From: Actinomadura sp. DC4
GTDB taxonomy: Bacteria; Actinomycetota; Actinomycetes; Streptosporangiales; Streptosporangiaceae
DNA: 64,000 nucleotides
Direction of reading: 5' to 3'
Assembly: GCF_030406325.1 (NCBI RefSeq)
Contig: NZ_JAUEQY010000032.1
Coordinates: 62,001-126,000, forward strand
Made by a program: the position numbers and the translations under genes. Below, in pieces: positions 1 to 8,076 of the stretch (positions are counted from its first letter, which is position 1; each line of letters opens with the position of its first letter). The notes under the pieces were generated by a model. It had not been told where the DNA came from. It was given only the letters and a program-made list of their open reading frames with translations, and did no database searches.

Positions 1-130
1 TCACCAGCTCGACCAGGTGCGCCGAGTCCCACTCGGTGACGTGGTCCAGATGCTTGTCCAGGTCATCGCGGGTGACCGCCATGCCCAGCTCGTCCCGCAG
101 GAGGGCGAGGAAATCGTCGATGTCGTTCAC
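1..130 (-). CDS. Acyl carrier protein, partial (cut by window edge)
   Basis: Reading leftwards from a GTG at 130 gives 43 codons of a typical acyl carrier protein N-terminus, including the DSAHLVELV segment whose serine sits where the phosphopantetheine attachment serine lies in this family. The start overlaps the stop of the FkbH-like gene in a GTGA arrangement, so the two are translationally coupled. FkbH-type proteins are known to load a glycolytic C3 unit onto a dedicated ACP, which makes this the probable partner. The C-terminal half lies outside the window, so the full length and any fusion are unknown. Confidence 0.75.
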   Translation of the reverse strand, partial: MNDIDDFLALLRDELGMAVTRDDLDKHLDHVTEWDSAHLVELV

Positions 131-2073
131 GGGCTCCCGCCGAAGGTCAGCGTGATGTGGTCGGGCGGTGGTGCGATCTCGGCAAGGTCGTGCCGGAACG
201 TCGCGACGTCGTCGCCTCTGTCGACGGCCGCGAAGCCGTGCCGCGGGTAGAACTCCGCGACGTTGGCGTTCTTCGGCGACCGCCGGTACGCCCCGGTCAC
301 GGCCGTGGCACCGCTCGTACGCGCGTGCTCCAGCAGCGCCGACAGGGCGGCCTGCTCCACTCCGCGGCCGAAGACCCGGCAGCTGAGCAGGAAGTTGCGG
401 ATCGCGAGGACGCCGCCCTCCCGGCGCGCCAGAATCGCGCCGGCGATGCCGCTGTCGCCGAACCGGTCGGCCACGTGCACCGCGAGCGTCAGCGCGTCCG
501 GATCGCCGAGGAGCTCCTCCACGTCGGCGGGCAGCAGCCGCTCGGTGGTGAGGTTGAACTGGTTGGTACGCAGCGTCAGCTGCGACAGCCGCCCGGCCTC
601 GCCGGCGACGGCGGGCGCGACGCGTACGGTGATCCGGAGCTCCCGCAGGTAGTCCTGGACCGTGGTGAACGAGCCGAGGAAGTCCCTTCGGGACAACTCG
701 TCCCGGTAGCGCGCCGGGCGCTCCCGGTCCTCCGCCGTCAGCTCCACGCCGTCGAACCAGCCGTCCGCGAGGAGCCGGGACACGTGCCACGCCGGCTCGT
801 CGTCCACCGCGACCACCGCGACCCCGGGCAGCTCGCGGCGGACCAGGCCGGTCTCGTGCGGGCTGTCGTCGACGAACACGATGGCGTCCACGCCGAGCCC
901 CAGGTCCTCGGCCAGCTCGGCGAGGTTCTCGTGCTTGGGCCGCCAGTTCGCGGCGACCCGTACGACGTCGTCCTCGCGCAGCAGGATGTCCGGATGCTCG
1001 CGCAGCATCCGGCGTACGGGCTCCACGTCGTTCTTGCTCACCACGGCGACCAGCACGCCCTGCGCCGCCAGCTGGCGCACCGTCCGCTGGAACGCCTGGT
1101 AGGCCGCGCCCCGGTGGCTCCCGGCGACCTCCAGCCCGTCGGGACCGTCGTCGCCGAGGACACCGCCCCACACCGTGCCGTCCAGGTCGATGGCGAGGAC
1201 CTTCTTCGCCCGCCCGGAGAGGTGCCGGGCCAGGTGCCCGGCCTCGCGGGCGTACGCGGCGAGCAGACCGGGCGTCAGATGGGCTCGGGTGTAGACGCTC
1301 AGGCGCGGGTCGGTGACGGCGACACCCTCCGCGGCGAGGGTGTCCAGGTCGAGCACGACGACCCGCGGATGCGTCTCGGCCAGCCGCAGCAGCCGGGCGT
1401 TCGCCTCGCGCCACAGCGCGCCGAGCGCCGCGCGGGACCGGTGGTCGACCAGCTGGGCGGCCATGAGGCGCGGGAGCGGAATCGTGTTGAGCACGAGCGT
1501 GCCGTGCCCGGTCTCCCCGAACCGCGCCGCCAGGCCGTCGAGCAGCGCGAGCTTGTCCGCGAGGACGCGCTGGACGTCGTCCGGGCGCCAGGGCGAGGGC
1601 ACCTCGTCGAAGACGACCGCCGGGTCGAGCAGGCACAGCGCGAGGTCCGGCTCGGCGGCGTACAGCCGGCTGCCGGGGTCACCGAGGTCGAAGACGTACG
1701 CGTCGAAGTCGCCGATGACGGGCCGCAGGAGTAACCCGTGCCGGGCCGTCTCGGCGGTGAGCGGGGCGACCAGCGCGTCGAGCGTGCCGTGCCCGGTGAT
1801 TGCGATGGTGGTGACCGGGACGTCCGGGTGGGCACGGAGCACCTCGTCCGCATCGAGCCGCGACAGCAGCCGCCCGGCCCGGTGGAGCCGGTCGTCGGGA
1901 AGCCCGTCGAGCAACCGCCGGACCTCGGGGTATTCGGCCAGGAGACGCCCGTCACGGTGCAGCCGGAGTATCGGGTCCTCGGGGTCGGCCGAGGACGAGT
2001 CCAGGGAGGAGGTGCTGCTCATCGCGATGACGCTCACCCGCCGGCCGGTCACTCGACGCCCGTTCTCGATCAT
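127..2073 (-). CDS. FkbH-like HAD-superfamily/GNAT protein
   Basis: The 648-residue protein has the HAD nucleophile motif LAIDLDGTVWGG near residue 293, an FVDDSPHE motif further on, and a C-terminal GNAT-like part (GVEQAALSALLEHAR, KNANVAEFYPRHGF). This is the FkbH layout. Characterised members dephosphorylate 1,3-bisphosphoglycerate and place glycerate on an ACP for methoxymalonyl or tetronate/glyceryl units. The immediately downstream, overlapping ACP gene supports that role. An internal ATG at 2022 (MSSTSS) lies 12 bases after a GGTGAG and may be the true start, because the first ATG has no ribosome binding site. It belongs to a pathway that continues left of the window. Confidence 0.85.
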   Translation of the reverse strand: MIENGRRVTGRRVSVIAMSSTSSLDSSSADPEDPILRLHRDGRLLAEYPEVRRLLDGLPDDRLHRAGRLLSRLDADEVLRAHPDVPVTTIAITGHGTLDALVAPLTAETARHGLLLRPVIGDFDAYVFDLGDPGSRLYAAEPDLALCLLDPAVVFDEVPSPWRPDDVQRVLADKLALLDGLAARFGETGHGTLVLNTIPLPRLMAAQLVDHRSRAALGALWREANARLLRLAETHPRVVVLDLDTLAAEGVAVTDPRLSVYTRAHLTPGLLAAYAREAGHLARHLSGRAKKVLAIDLDGTVWGGVLGDDGPDGLEVAGSHRGAAYQAFQRTVRQLAAQGVLVAVVSKNDVEPVRRMLREHPDILLREDDVVRVAANWRPKHENLAELAEDLGLGVDAIVFVDDSPHETGLVRRELPGVAVVAVDDEPAWHVSRLLADGWFDGVELTAEDRERPARYRDELSRRDFLGSFTTVQDYLRELRITVRVAPAVAGEAGRLSQLTLRTNQFNLTTERLLPADVEELLGDPDALTLAVHVADRFGDSGIAGAILARREGGVLAIRNFLLSCRVFGRGVEQAALSALLEHARTSGATAVTGAYRRSPKNANVAEFYPRHGFAAVDRGDDVATFRHDLAEIAPPPDHITLTFGGSP

Positions 2074-2145
2074 GCAGTTTAGCCCGGCGGGCGCGGCCCG
2101 ATAAGGCCGGCGTGGACAAGACCCTGGAGGACTGCCGCCGTGGGA

Positions 2146-2301
2146 TCAGCGCCGCCCGTCCGGCTGGTCCAGATGTGACGCGACCGGCCTTTCCGACGCC
2201 CGGCCGGCGACGCGGGCGGTAATCCAGTCATCGATCGCGGCGCGGACGGCGGTCAGGTCATAGGCTCGCTGGTCGACGTTGTCGACCCGCAGTTCGAACA
2301 C
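2146..2301 (-). CDS. Possible small ORF, 51 codons, unknown
   Basis: A GTG-started frame just after the esterase gene reads VFELRVDNVDQRAYDLTAVR and continues to QPDGRR. Its residue composition looks protein-like rather than like a GC-rich shadow, and it lies outside the stop of the esterase. There is no clear ribosome binding site and no family I recognise. It could be a remnant of a longer C-terminus or chance. Confidence 0.2.
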   Translation of the reverse strand: MFELRVDNVDQRAYDLTAVRAAIDDWITARVAGRASERPVASHLDQPDGRR

Positions 2302-2315
2302 CAGGTACGAGTTGG

Positions 2316-3455
2316 TCAGGTGCCCGGTTTCAGGTGGGCGCCGAGCCAGCGCAGCGCCGGCGGGAGCTCGCGTTGCCAGGTGGTGAAGTTGTGGCCGCCG
2401 AACGGCAGCGTGATCGAGGCGACGTGGGTGGGCGGGTGCGCGAGGGCCAGGAACTCTCGCGTCTGGCCGTAGTCCTTCTCGCCGGTGCGGCTGGTGGTCA
2501 GCAGGAGGTTCGCCGGCGGCGGTGGCAGGTGCCGGAGTCGCCAGATCAGGTCGCACTCATCCCGGTACGCCCTGCTGTGACCGTAGAGATCCCCGGTGGT
2601 GAAGTCTCGGAGGGCGTGGTAGTAGCCGGCGAGTGACACCGCGGCGGAGTAGCGGTCGGAGTGCCGCATGGCGAGCTTGACCGCACAGTAGCCTCCGGTC
2701 GAGTCGCCCAGCGCGCTCCAGCCGGACGCGCGGTCGGCGGTCCGGTAGACGGCGGCGAGTGCGGCCGGCACATCCTCGGCGAAGAACGTCTCGGCCTGGG
2801 GACCGTGCGGGATGTCGGTGCACTCGGTGTCGCGAGGCGGGGCGACGGTGGGGCGCACCATGACGACGATCGTCGGGGGCATCCGACCTGCGGCGATCTC
2901 CTGGGCGACCGTCTGCGGCAGCCGCAGATGGGTGATGAGGTTCTCGGCGTTGCCCGGGTATCCCGTGAAGGCCACGGTCACCGGGAATCGCCGGGCCTCG
3001 TACGCCGGTGCGAAGTACTGCGGCGGAAGGTAGACGAACGCGGGCTCGCTGATCGCCGTGCGCACTCCGTGGATGACGACGGAGTCGATGCGGCCCTGCC
3101 CTGCCGGAAGCCGGTACCTCGGCGCCGAAGGGTCCGAGGTGACGGGCGCGGTGCGGACCGCCGAGGTGCCGAAACCGCCCGCCCCGGCCGCCATGGGTAC
3201 GCCCGGACCGCTCCGCCCGGCCTGCGCGCCGATGAGGTCGCCCCACGACCCGTAGAAGTCGAAGGTGGCGTTGACCATGGTCAGTACGGCTACGACCAGG
3301 AAGAACTGGCAGCCGGCGACGATGCCGAGGCGCGCCAGCACGTGCGTGGACCGCCGGCCTGCCACCCGCGGGGCGAACCAGATCGCCGCGGCGAGCACGA
3401 TCACCGCCACGATGACGAGCATGACCTGCAGGGGAACTCCGGTGAGTCTGATCAC
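2316..3455 (-). CDS. Membrane-anchored alpha/beta-hydrolase (esterase D-like)
   Basis: The 379-residue protein begins with two hydrophobic segments (about residues 9-29 and 41-62), then a Gly/Ala-rich linker and an extracytoplasmic esterase domain of the esterase D/antigen-85-like type. The nucleophile elbow GDSTGGYCA (Ser252) and a late GGHNFTTW (His355) are intact, so it should be catalytically active on an ester or acyl substrate that I cannot name. The GTG start overlaps the stop of the upstream paralog in GTGA, so the two are co-translated. Known family members act at the cell surface. Confidence 0.75.
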   Translation of the reverse strand: MIRLTGVPLQVMLVIVAVIVLAAAIWFAPRVAGRRSTHVLARLGIVAGCQFFLVVAVLTMVNATFDFYGSWGDLIGAQAGRSGPGVPMAAGAGGFGTSAVRTAPVTSDPSAPRYRLPAGQGRIDSVVIHGVRTAISEPAFVYLPPQYFAPAYEARRFPVTVAFTGYPGNAENLITHLRLPQTVAQEIAAGRMPPTIVVMVRPTVAPPRDTECTDIPHGPQAETFFAEDVPAALAAVYRTADRASGWSALGDSTGGYCAVKLAMRHSDRYSAAVSLAGYYHALRDFTTGDLYGHSRAYRDECDLIWRLRHLPPPPANLLLTTSRTGEKDYGQTREFLALAHPPTHVASITLPFGGHNFTTWQRELPPALRWLGAHLKPGT

Positions 3456-4498
3456 GGCCGGCTCCCCGGCGAGAGGTGGGTGCCCAGCCAGCGCAGGATC
3501 GCGGGAACGTCCTGCGCGGCGGTCACGGGCAGCGGTTCGGCACGCATCGGCGGGCGGGCGTCGGCGGAGAACCCGTCGTCGGCGATGACACCGACACTGA
3601 TCGGCGGAGGCGGCCGGTGCCGGAGCCGCCAGCGCGGGTCGTACTCATCACGGATGGACCGGCTGTCGCCGTACAGCCTCCCGGGAGGCGGCGTGAGGGA
3701 GGGCGCGGCGAAGACCGCCGAGCCGAACCGGTCGGAGTGACGCATCGCGAGCAGCGCCGCGCAGTACCCCGCCGGCCCGCGGATGCCCGGCCCCGCCACC
3801 GACCAGCTCCCCGGGGCGGTGCCGACGCGGTACGCGGCGTCGACCGCGGCGGGCAGATCCTCGCTGAGGAACGTCTCGCCCTGCTTGCCGCCGGGCACGT
3901 CCACGCAGCCGGGGCCGGTCGGCGCGATCACGATCACTTCTGGACGCAGCCGCCCGGCGGCGATCTCACGCGCCGCGAGTTCGGGAAGGCGCCGCCGCAG
4001 GATCGTGTCGCGTGGAGAGGCGAGGAACAGCACGACGGGGAACCGCTGGGACCGATCCTGCGCGTACTGCGGCGGCAGGTACACGTACGCCCGGGTGCCG
4101 ATCCCCGACCGCGAGCCGCGCAGGCTGAGGACGCGCAGCCGTCCCTCGCCGGCCGGCAACCGGCGGGTGAGGGCGTCATGCGACGGCCTGACGCGTGGCG
4201 CGGCCGGGGGCGGCTGCGCCACGGGAGACTGATCGGCGATCCGTACGGTGCCTGAGTCCGCACCGAACAGGTCCTCCCATGAAGAGTAGAACTGCATGTC
4301 GGAGTTGATCACGACCAGCAGCGCCAGCAGGAGCAGCACCTGACTGCCCACCAGCAGCCCCGCCCGTACGGCCGCCTGCCCGAGACCCGTACCGGAGTAT
4401 CTCGGCAGCAGCCGGACGCAGACCACCACCGCCACCAGCGCGATGACGAGCGACGATGCGATGAAACCGGCTTTGGTCAAACCCAACAGCTCGGCCAC
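3452..4498 (-). CDS. Esterase-fold paralog that has lost its catalytic residues
   Basis: The protein aligns with its downstream neighbour along the whole length: two N-terminal membrane segments, FYSSWEDLFG, VYLPPQYA, GETFLSEDLPAA and AMRHSDRF all have counterparts. The nucleophile elbow has become RGPAGYCA, so glycine replaces the serine, and the GGHNF histidine segment is missing. I chose the GTG at 4498 (VAELLGLTKAGF), which starts just before the first membrane segment; an upstream ATG at 4597 would add an arginine-rich extension. It may be a non-catalytic partner or regulator of the active esterase, or a decaying duplicate. The frame is intact, which argues for retained function. Confidence 0.7.
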   Translation of the reverse strand: MAELLGLTKAGFIASSLVIALVAVVVCVRLLPRYSGTGLGQAAVRAGLLVGSQVLLLLALLVVINSDMQFYSSWEDLFGADSGTVRIADQSPVAQPPPAAPRVRPSHDALTRRLPAGEGRLRVLSLRGSRSGIGTRAYVYLPPQYAQDRSQRFPVVLFLASPRDTILRRRLPELAAREIAAGRLRPEVIVIAPTGPGCVDVPGGKQGETFLSEDLPAAVDAAYRVGTAPGSWSVAGPGIRGPAGYCAALLAMRHSDRFGSAVFAAPSLTPPPGRLYGDSRSIRDEYDPRWRLRHRPPPPISVGVIADDGFSADARPPMRAEPLPVTAAQDVPAILRWLGTHLSPGSRP

Positions 4499-4590
4499 AG
4501 GTCCCCTAGCGCGGTGAGGTGATGCCAGCCGCCGGCGCGGTGAGCGGTATCGCGACACTAGAAGAACGCAGGTCAGGGGAACCCTAGCGT

Positions 4591-4648
4591 TAGGCAATTC
4601 CGCCTTTGCCTACGTGTGGGCCCCGCCGTCTGTAGAAGGCAATTGCCT
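4591..4648. promoter_or_regulatory. Two AGGCAA/TTGCCT inverted repeats, candidate operators
   Basis: Positions 4591-4612 hold TAGGCAA and TTGCCTA separated by 8 bases, a perfect 7-base inverted repeat. Positions 4637-4648 hold the perfect 12-base palindrome AGGCAATTGCCT. The same AGGCAA half-site is used in both, and the site centres are 41 bp apart, close to four helical turns. They lie upstream of the esterase pair, so binding of a dimeric regulator there is plausible. The regulator is unknown; the neighbouring response regulator is one candidate. Confidence 0.4.
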
Positions 4649-4775
4649 CTTTTACCTCGCCCGGATGCCTCACGGGGCGATGCGGGTGTCCTCTCGTTCT
4701 GCGTGCCCGGCGCAGAACAGCTCGACCAGGGCATGCAGGGCACCATGCGGTACGGCCTGGGCCTCATGCGGTACG

Positions 4776-4809
4776 CCGGCCCATGTGGGCCGGTGTGGGG
4801 ACACACCGG
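4776..4809 (-). terminator. Two overlapping hairpins downstream of the response regulator
   Basis: CCGGCCCA at 4776-4783 pairs with TGGGCCGG at 4786-4793. CCGGTGTG at 4790-4797 pairs with CACACCGG at 4802-4809. Both stems are perfect 8-mers, and they share CCGG, so only one can form at a time. They lie about 50 bases past the stop of the minus-strand response regulator, with no T-run, as is common for actinomycete terminators. A mutually exclusive pair could also act as an attenuator for the esterase operon. Confidence 0.45.
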
Positions 4810-4857
4810 TGGCAACCAGACGACCAGGAGGTCATGGCGGCAGATCCGGGTGTATCA

Positions 4858-5463
4858 CTAGAGCCATCCTTGCTGACTTGCGATGATGGCCGCGTCGGTG
4901 CGGTTGCGTGCGCCGAGCTTGTCGGTGGCGGAGGCGAGGTAGTTGCGGACCGTGCCATAGGACAGGTACAGCGTGTTCGCGATATCGCGGGGACCGGCGC
5001 CTTGGGCGTGGAGGCGGAGTACGTCGGTCTCGCGTGCGGTGAGCGGGCTGGGCCGGGTTTCGATCGCGGCGATCGCCACTTCCGGGTCGACGACGCGGCC
5101 GCCTGCGGCGATGGTACGGATGGCGGTGATGAGGTCGCGCGCCGAGGTGTCCTTGGCGAGGAACCCCGCGACGTGTGCGTTCAGGGCGGCTCGGAGGTTG
5201 GCGGGCCGGGCGTGAGCGGTCAGGATCAGGACGCTGCAGGCGGGGAGCTCTGCGGACATCTGCCTGGCCGCGGTCAATCCGTCGATACCGGGAAGGTCGA
5301 TGTCGAGCACGGCGACATCCGGGGCGTGCAGGCGGGCCGCGGGCACGATCTCGGTGCCTGTCGCGACATCGGCGACCACGGTCAGGTCGTCTTCGAGGTC
5401 GAGCACCGAGACGAGGGTGTCGCGGAGGATGGCGGAGTCCTCGGCGACCAGGATGCGGATCAT
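4858..5463 (-). CDS. NarL/DesR-type response regulator
   Basis: The 201-residue protein has a receiver domain (residues 1-120) with the acidic pair ED at 8-9, the phospho-acceptor Asp54 in VLDIDLPG and Lys in FLAKDTS. A LuxR-type helix-turn-helix follows (LTARETDVLRL, DIANTLYLSYGTVRNYLAS). It is DesR-like in length and layout. Its ATG overlaps the TGA of the histidine kinase gene by 4 bases, so it is the cognate partner. The regulon is unknown; the membrane esterases downstream are the nearest candidates. Confidence 0.88.
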   Translation of the reverse strand: MIRILVAEDSAILRDTLVSVLDLEDDLTVVADVATGTEIVPAARLHAPDVAVLDIDLPGIDGLTAARQMSAELPACSVLILTAHARPANLRAALNAHVAGFLAKDTSARDLITAIRTIAAGGRVVDPEVAIAAIETRPSPLTARETDVLRLHAQGAGPRDIANTLYLSYGTVRNYLASATDKLGARNRTDAAIIASQQGWL

Positions 5464-7415
5464 GCCGTCGTCCCTCGTCCGGAGGGCACGTAAGTGGCGA
5501 GCACGAACCGGTGCCCGCCGGCTTCGGTGCTCATCGAGCCGCCCATCCGGGCGGCGCGTGCGGCGATGTTGGCCAGCCCATGTCCTTGCGCCGCCTCACG
5601 GCCGGGCGGGGCGCCGTCGTTGTCGATGACGAGGGACACCTGGCCGTCGCCGCAGACGAGCTCGATGCGGCATTCGCGTGCGGCACTGTGCCGGAGGATG
5701 TTGGTGATCGCCTCGCGGAGGACCGCGGCGAGTTCGGATTCGGTGGTCGCGTCCAGCGGGATGTCCGTACGTGTGATCGTGGTCGTCACGCCGGCGGTCG
5801 TGAGCACGTCGCGCGCGGTGGCGATCTCCGCGTCCAGGTCCAGTGCGGGCGCGCTCTGCACGATGGACTCCGCGTCGGAGGCCACCGTCCTTGCGAGGTG
5901 CAGCATGTGCACCATCTCACGGTGCGCGCGAGGGTCGCCGCGGTCGAGGAGCGTCTGGGCAAGATCGCTCTTGAGGGCGATGGTCGACAGGCCGAGGCCG
6001 AGGGTGTCGTGGGCGTCCTGTGCGATCCGGAGCCGCTCGCTTGTGACGGCGACGAGGGCCAGCTGCCGCCGCGCGATGTCGAGCTCTCCGGCGGTCCGGT
6101 TGAACCGCGACAGCCCGTAGACCAACAGTCCCGCTCCGCCGAGGGTGGAGGCGGCGTAGACCGACCACTGGAGCTGGAACGGCAGGCCGGCCAGATCGCC
6201 CGGGTTGAGCAAGGTCAGCATCGGCAGACTGGCCATGATCGCGCCGAAGAGCACCCAGCGGATCGGACGTTCGATCAACAGCAGGATGCTGCCGCCGAGG
6301 AACGCGAGGAACCCCGTGCTCGCCACGCCGAATACCGGGTACGCGACGAAGCTGAGCACGGCCTGCGCCCCGAGCGTCCATGGCCATCCGGGTGGGAGTC
6401 CGCCTCCGGGGCGGAAGCGGGCGTGCCGGAGTTGCAGAAGGACCATCGTCACCGCGACCAGTACGGCCGGCGCCGTCGTCGCGACGCCGGCCGTTGCTCC
6501 ACCGGCGGAGGGGGCGGTCAGGTTCAGCAGGTACTGGACGCCGTACAGGACGACGACAGCGGCGACGATCCGGCGCGCCAGCGCGGGCGTGACCCGTTCT
6601 ATGCCGTCCGCGGTGCCGAGTTCCGGCGGGGCGGGCATCTCGGTGACGATGCGGCGTGCCGAGGCGGCGGCGGCGCGCGCCGCCTCGCCGGCCAGCCGCA
6701 GCTCGGTCCGCTCGGCGGCCGGCCCGTTGGTGAGGGCGTTGCGGACGTGCTCGCCCAGCTGTTCGAGACGTCGCATGATCGTGGATCGGACGTCGTTCGC
6801 CGTCGCGAGCCGCTGTGCCATGACGGCCGCACCCGCGAGAACGTCCTGGGTGGACTCGAGCCGTTCGACCAGGGACGCGAGCCGGGTGAGGCCGAACAAG
6901 CCCATGCTGACGTTGCCGAACGCGTTCAGCACCCACCACGCCGCGTTGACCGGCGGCTGATAGGGCAGCCCGACCACCAGCCACACCGAGATCTCGGCAC
7001 CGGCGAGAAGGCCGAACAGCCACCAGGACCAGGGCGACCGCACCACCAGCAGCACCAGCCCGCCGAGCAACCCGGAAACGCCGCCCACCCAGCGATCCTC
7101 GAAGACGGCGAACCCGAGGTAGGTCACAGCGCACTGCGCGAGCAGCAGCAGCCAGGGCCACCGCAGCCACGGTCCTCGCGCACGTCCGCTCACATACCAG
7201 AACGGCAGCACGAAGCACACGACAACGAACGGGCCGTACCTGAAGTCGGGATGTTCGTTTCCATCGGCGAGCTTGCTGACCAGCACGCAACCGAGATAGG
7301 CGAACACCAGCGTTTTCGTCGCCATGCCAAGACCCGCGACGCGGCGATCGGGGCGTCGTCCACCACCGCACGACGGGTCCCCGCCGAGCGCGACGTGCTG
7401 GGCGATTGTCTGCAC
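5460..7415 (-). CDS. Multi-pass sensor histidine kinase (HisKA_3 type)
   Basis: The 651-residue protein has two blocks of membrane segments, roughly residues 30-165 and 270-415, followed by the phospho-acceptor motif AQDAHDTLG (His469) and an HATPase domain (N-box REAITNILRHS, G-boxes DNDGAPPG and GHGLANIAARA). The doubled membrane part makes it longer than a typical DesK-like kinase of about 400 residues. It looks like a fusion of two such sensor halves, where the first half kept only its membrane and linker part. The start is the GTG at 7415; the ATG at 7325 (MATKTLVF) is an alternative just before the first membrane helix. Confidence 0.82.
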   Translation of the reverse strand: MQTIAQHVALGGDPSCGGGRRPDRRVAGLGMATKTLVFAYLGCVLVSKLADGNEHPDFRYGPFVVVCFVLPFWYVSGRARGPWLRWPWLLLLAQCAVTYLGFAVFEDRWVGGVSGLLGGLVLLVVRSPWSWWLFGLLAGAEISVWLVVGLPYQPPVNAAWWVLNAFGNVSMGLFGLTRLASLVERLESTQDVLAGAAVMAQRLATANDVRSTIMRRLEQLGEHVRNALTNGPAAERTELRLAGEAARAAAASARRIVTEMPAPPELGTADGIERVTPALARRIVAAVVVLYGVQYLLNLTAPSAGGATAGVATTAPAVLVAVTMVLLQLRHARFRPGGGLPPGWPWTLGAQAVLSFVAYPVFGVASTGFLAFLGGSILLLIERPIRWVLFGAIMASLPMLTLLNPGDLAGLPFQLQWSVYAASTLGGAGLLVYGLSRFNRTAGELDIARRQLALVAVTSERLRIAQDAHDTLGLGLSTIALKSDLAQTLLDRGDPRAHREMVHMLHLARTVASDAESIVQSAPALDLDAEIATARDVLTTAGVTTTITRTDIPLDATTESELAAVLREAITNILRHSAARECRIELVCGDGQVSLVIDNDGAPPGREAAQGHGLANIAARAARMGGSMSTEAGGHRFVLATYVPSGRGTTA

Positions 7416-7620
7416 AGGTCGACTCTAAGTGCCCACGTCCACATCGAGGATCGGGCGGGCCGCAGTCATGCAAAGTGCACGGTCGCCGCATGCAGAACCA
7501 CCGGAACCCTCGTGTCGTCGCGCACTACCAGGCGCCCCCGGCACCGGCGGAGAGTGAGGTCGTCATGCACCAACTCAGACCGTCTGAGATATGTCGGATC
7601 ACACCAAATAGGACAACGCT

Positions 7621-8034
7621 GTGAAAATCGCGGTATGGATCGCATCGTCGCTGTTGGCGTTCGCATTCCTCGTCGTCGGCGGAGGCAAATTGCTGGCGCC
7701 GGCAGGCGAGCTCCAGCAAATGGCTGAGGGAGTACCCGTCGCCCTGCTGAAACTCGCCGGCGCCGCTGAGGTACTGGGCGCCATCGGTCTGGTGATTCCT
7801 GCGGCAACGAGGATCATGCCGATTCTGACGCCCATCGCGGCGACCGGCCTCGTTGTGACCATGATCGGCGCAACGATCACCAACGTCGCCATCGGTGAGC
7901 CCGCGAGTGCCGTTCCGACCATCGTTCTCGGCGCCTTCGCGGCCCTCGTGGCCTTCGCCCGTTTCGGGCCCTGTGCCATCGAACCCGGGAGGACCGGCCA
8001 CGACCCCCTGACGTCAAGGGCCGCAAGGTCGTGA
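7621..8034 (+). CDS. DoxX-family membrane protein
   Basis: The 137-residue protein has four predicted membrane helices. It starts MKIAVWIASSLLAFAFLVVG and carries the family's GGGKLLAPAGEL and AGAAEVLGAIGLV segments. DoxX-like proteins are small inner-membrane proteins linked to redox or detoxification functions, but the exact role is usually unknown. The start is GTG at 7621. It leads a plus-strand set with the DHFR-like, PPOX-remnant and YceI genes. Confidence 0.75.
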   Translation: MKIAVWIASSLLAFAFLVVGGGKLLAPAGELQQMAEGVPVALLKLAGAAEVLGAIGLVIPAATRIMPILTPIAATGLVVTMIGATITNVAIGEPASAVPTIVLGAFAALVAFARFGPCAIEPGRTGHDPLTSRAARS

Positions 8035-8076
8035 CGAGCCGGCACGCAATCCACCTTGGGAAATGAGGAGAATCCG

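Larger units (their letters stand above)
4499..4857. other. Intergenic region between esterase pair and response regulator
   Basis: This 359-base gap holds the two AGGCAA inverted repeats at 4591-4648, a direct repeat CATGCGGTACG at 4744-4754 and 4765-4775, and two overlapping hairpins at 4776-4809. No convincing ORF is present. The short frames across it lack ribosome binding sites and family resemblance. Confidence 0.5.

Noticed and set aside
157-1734. 525-codon plus-strand frame opposite the FkbH-like gene
   Set aside because: No family features; the minus strand carries HAD and GNAT motifs and coupled neighbours.
5175-7727. 850-codon open frame on the plus strand across the histidine kinase gene
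   Set aside because: It is arginine/glutamine-rich low-information sequence antisense to a clear kinase with H-box and HATPase motifs, an effect of high GC third positions.
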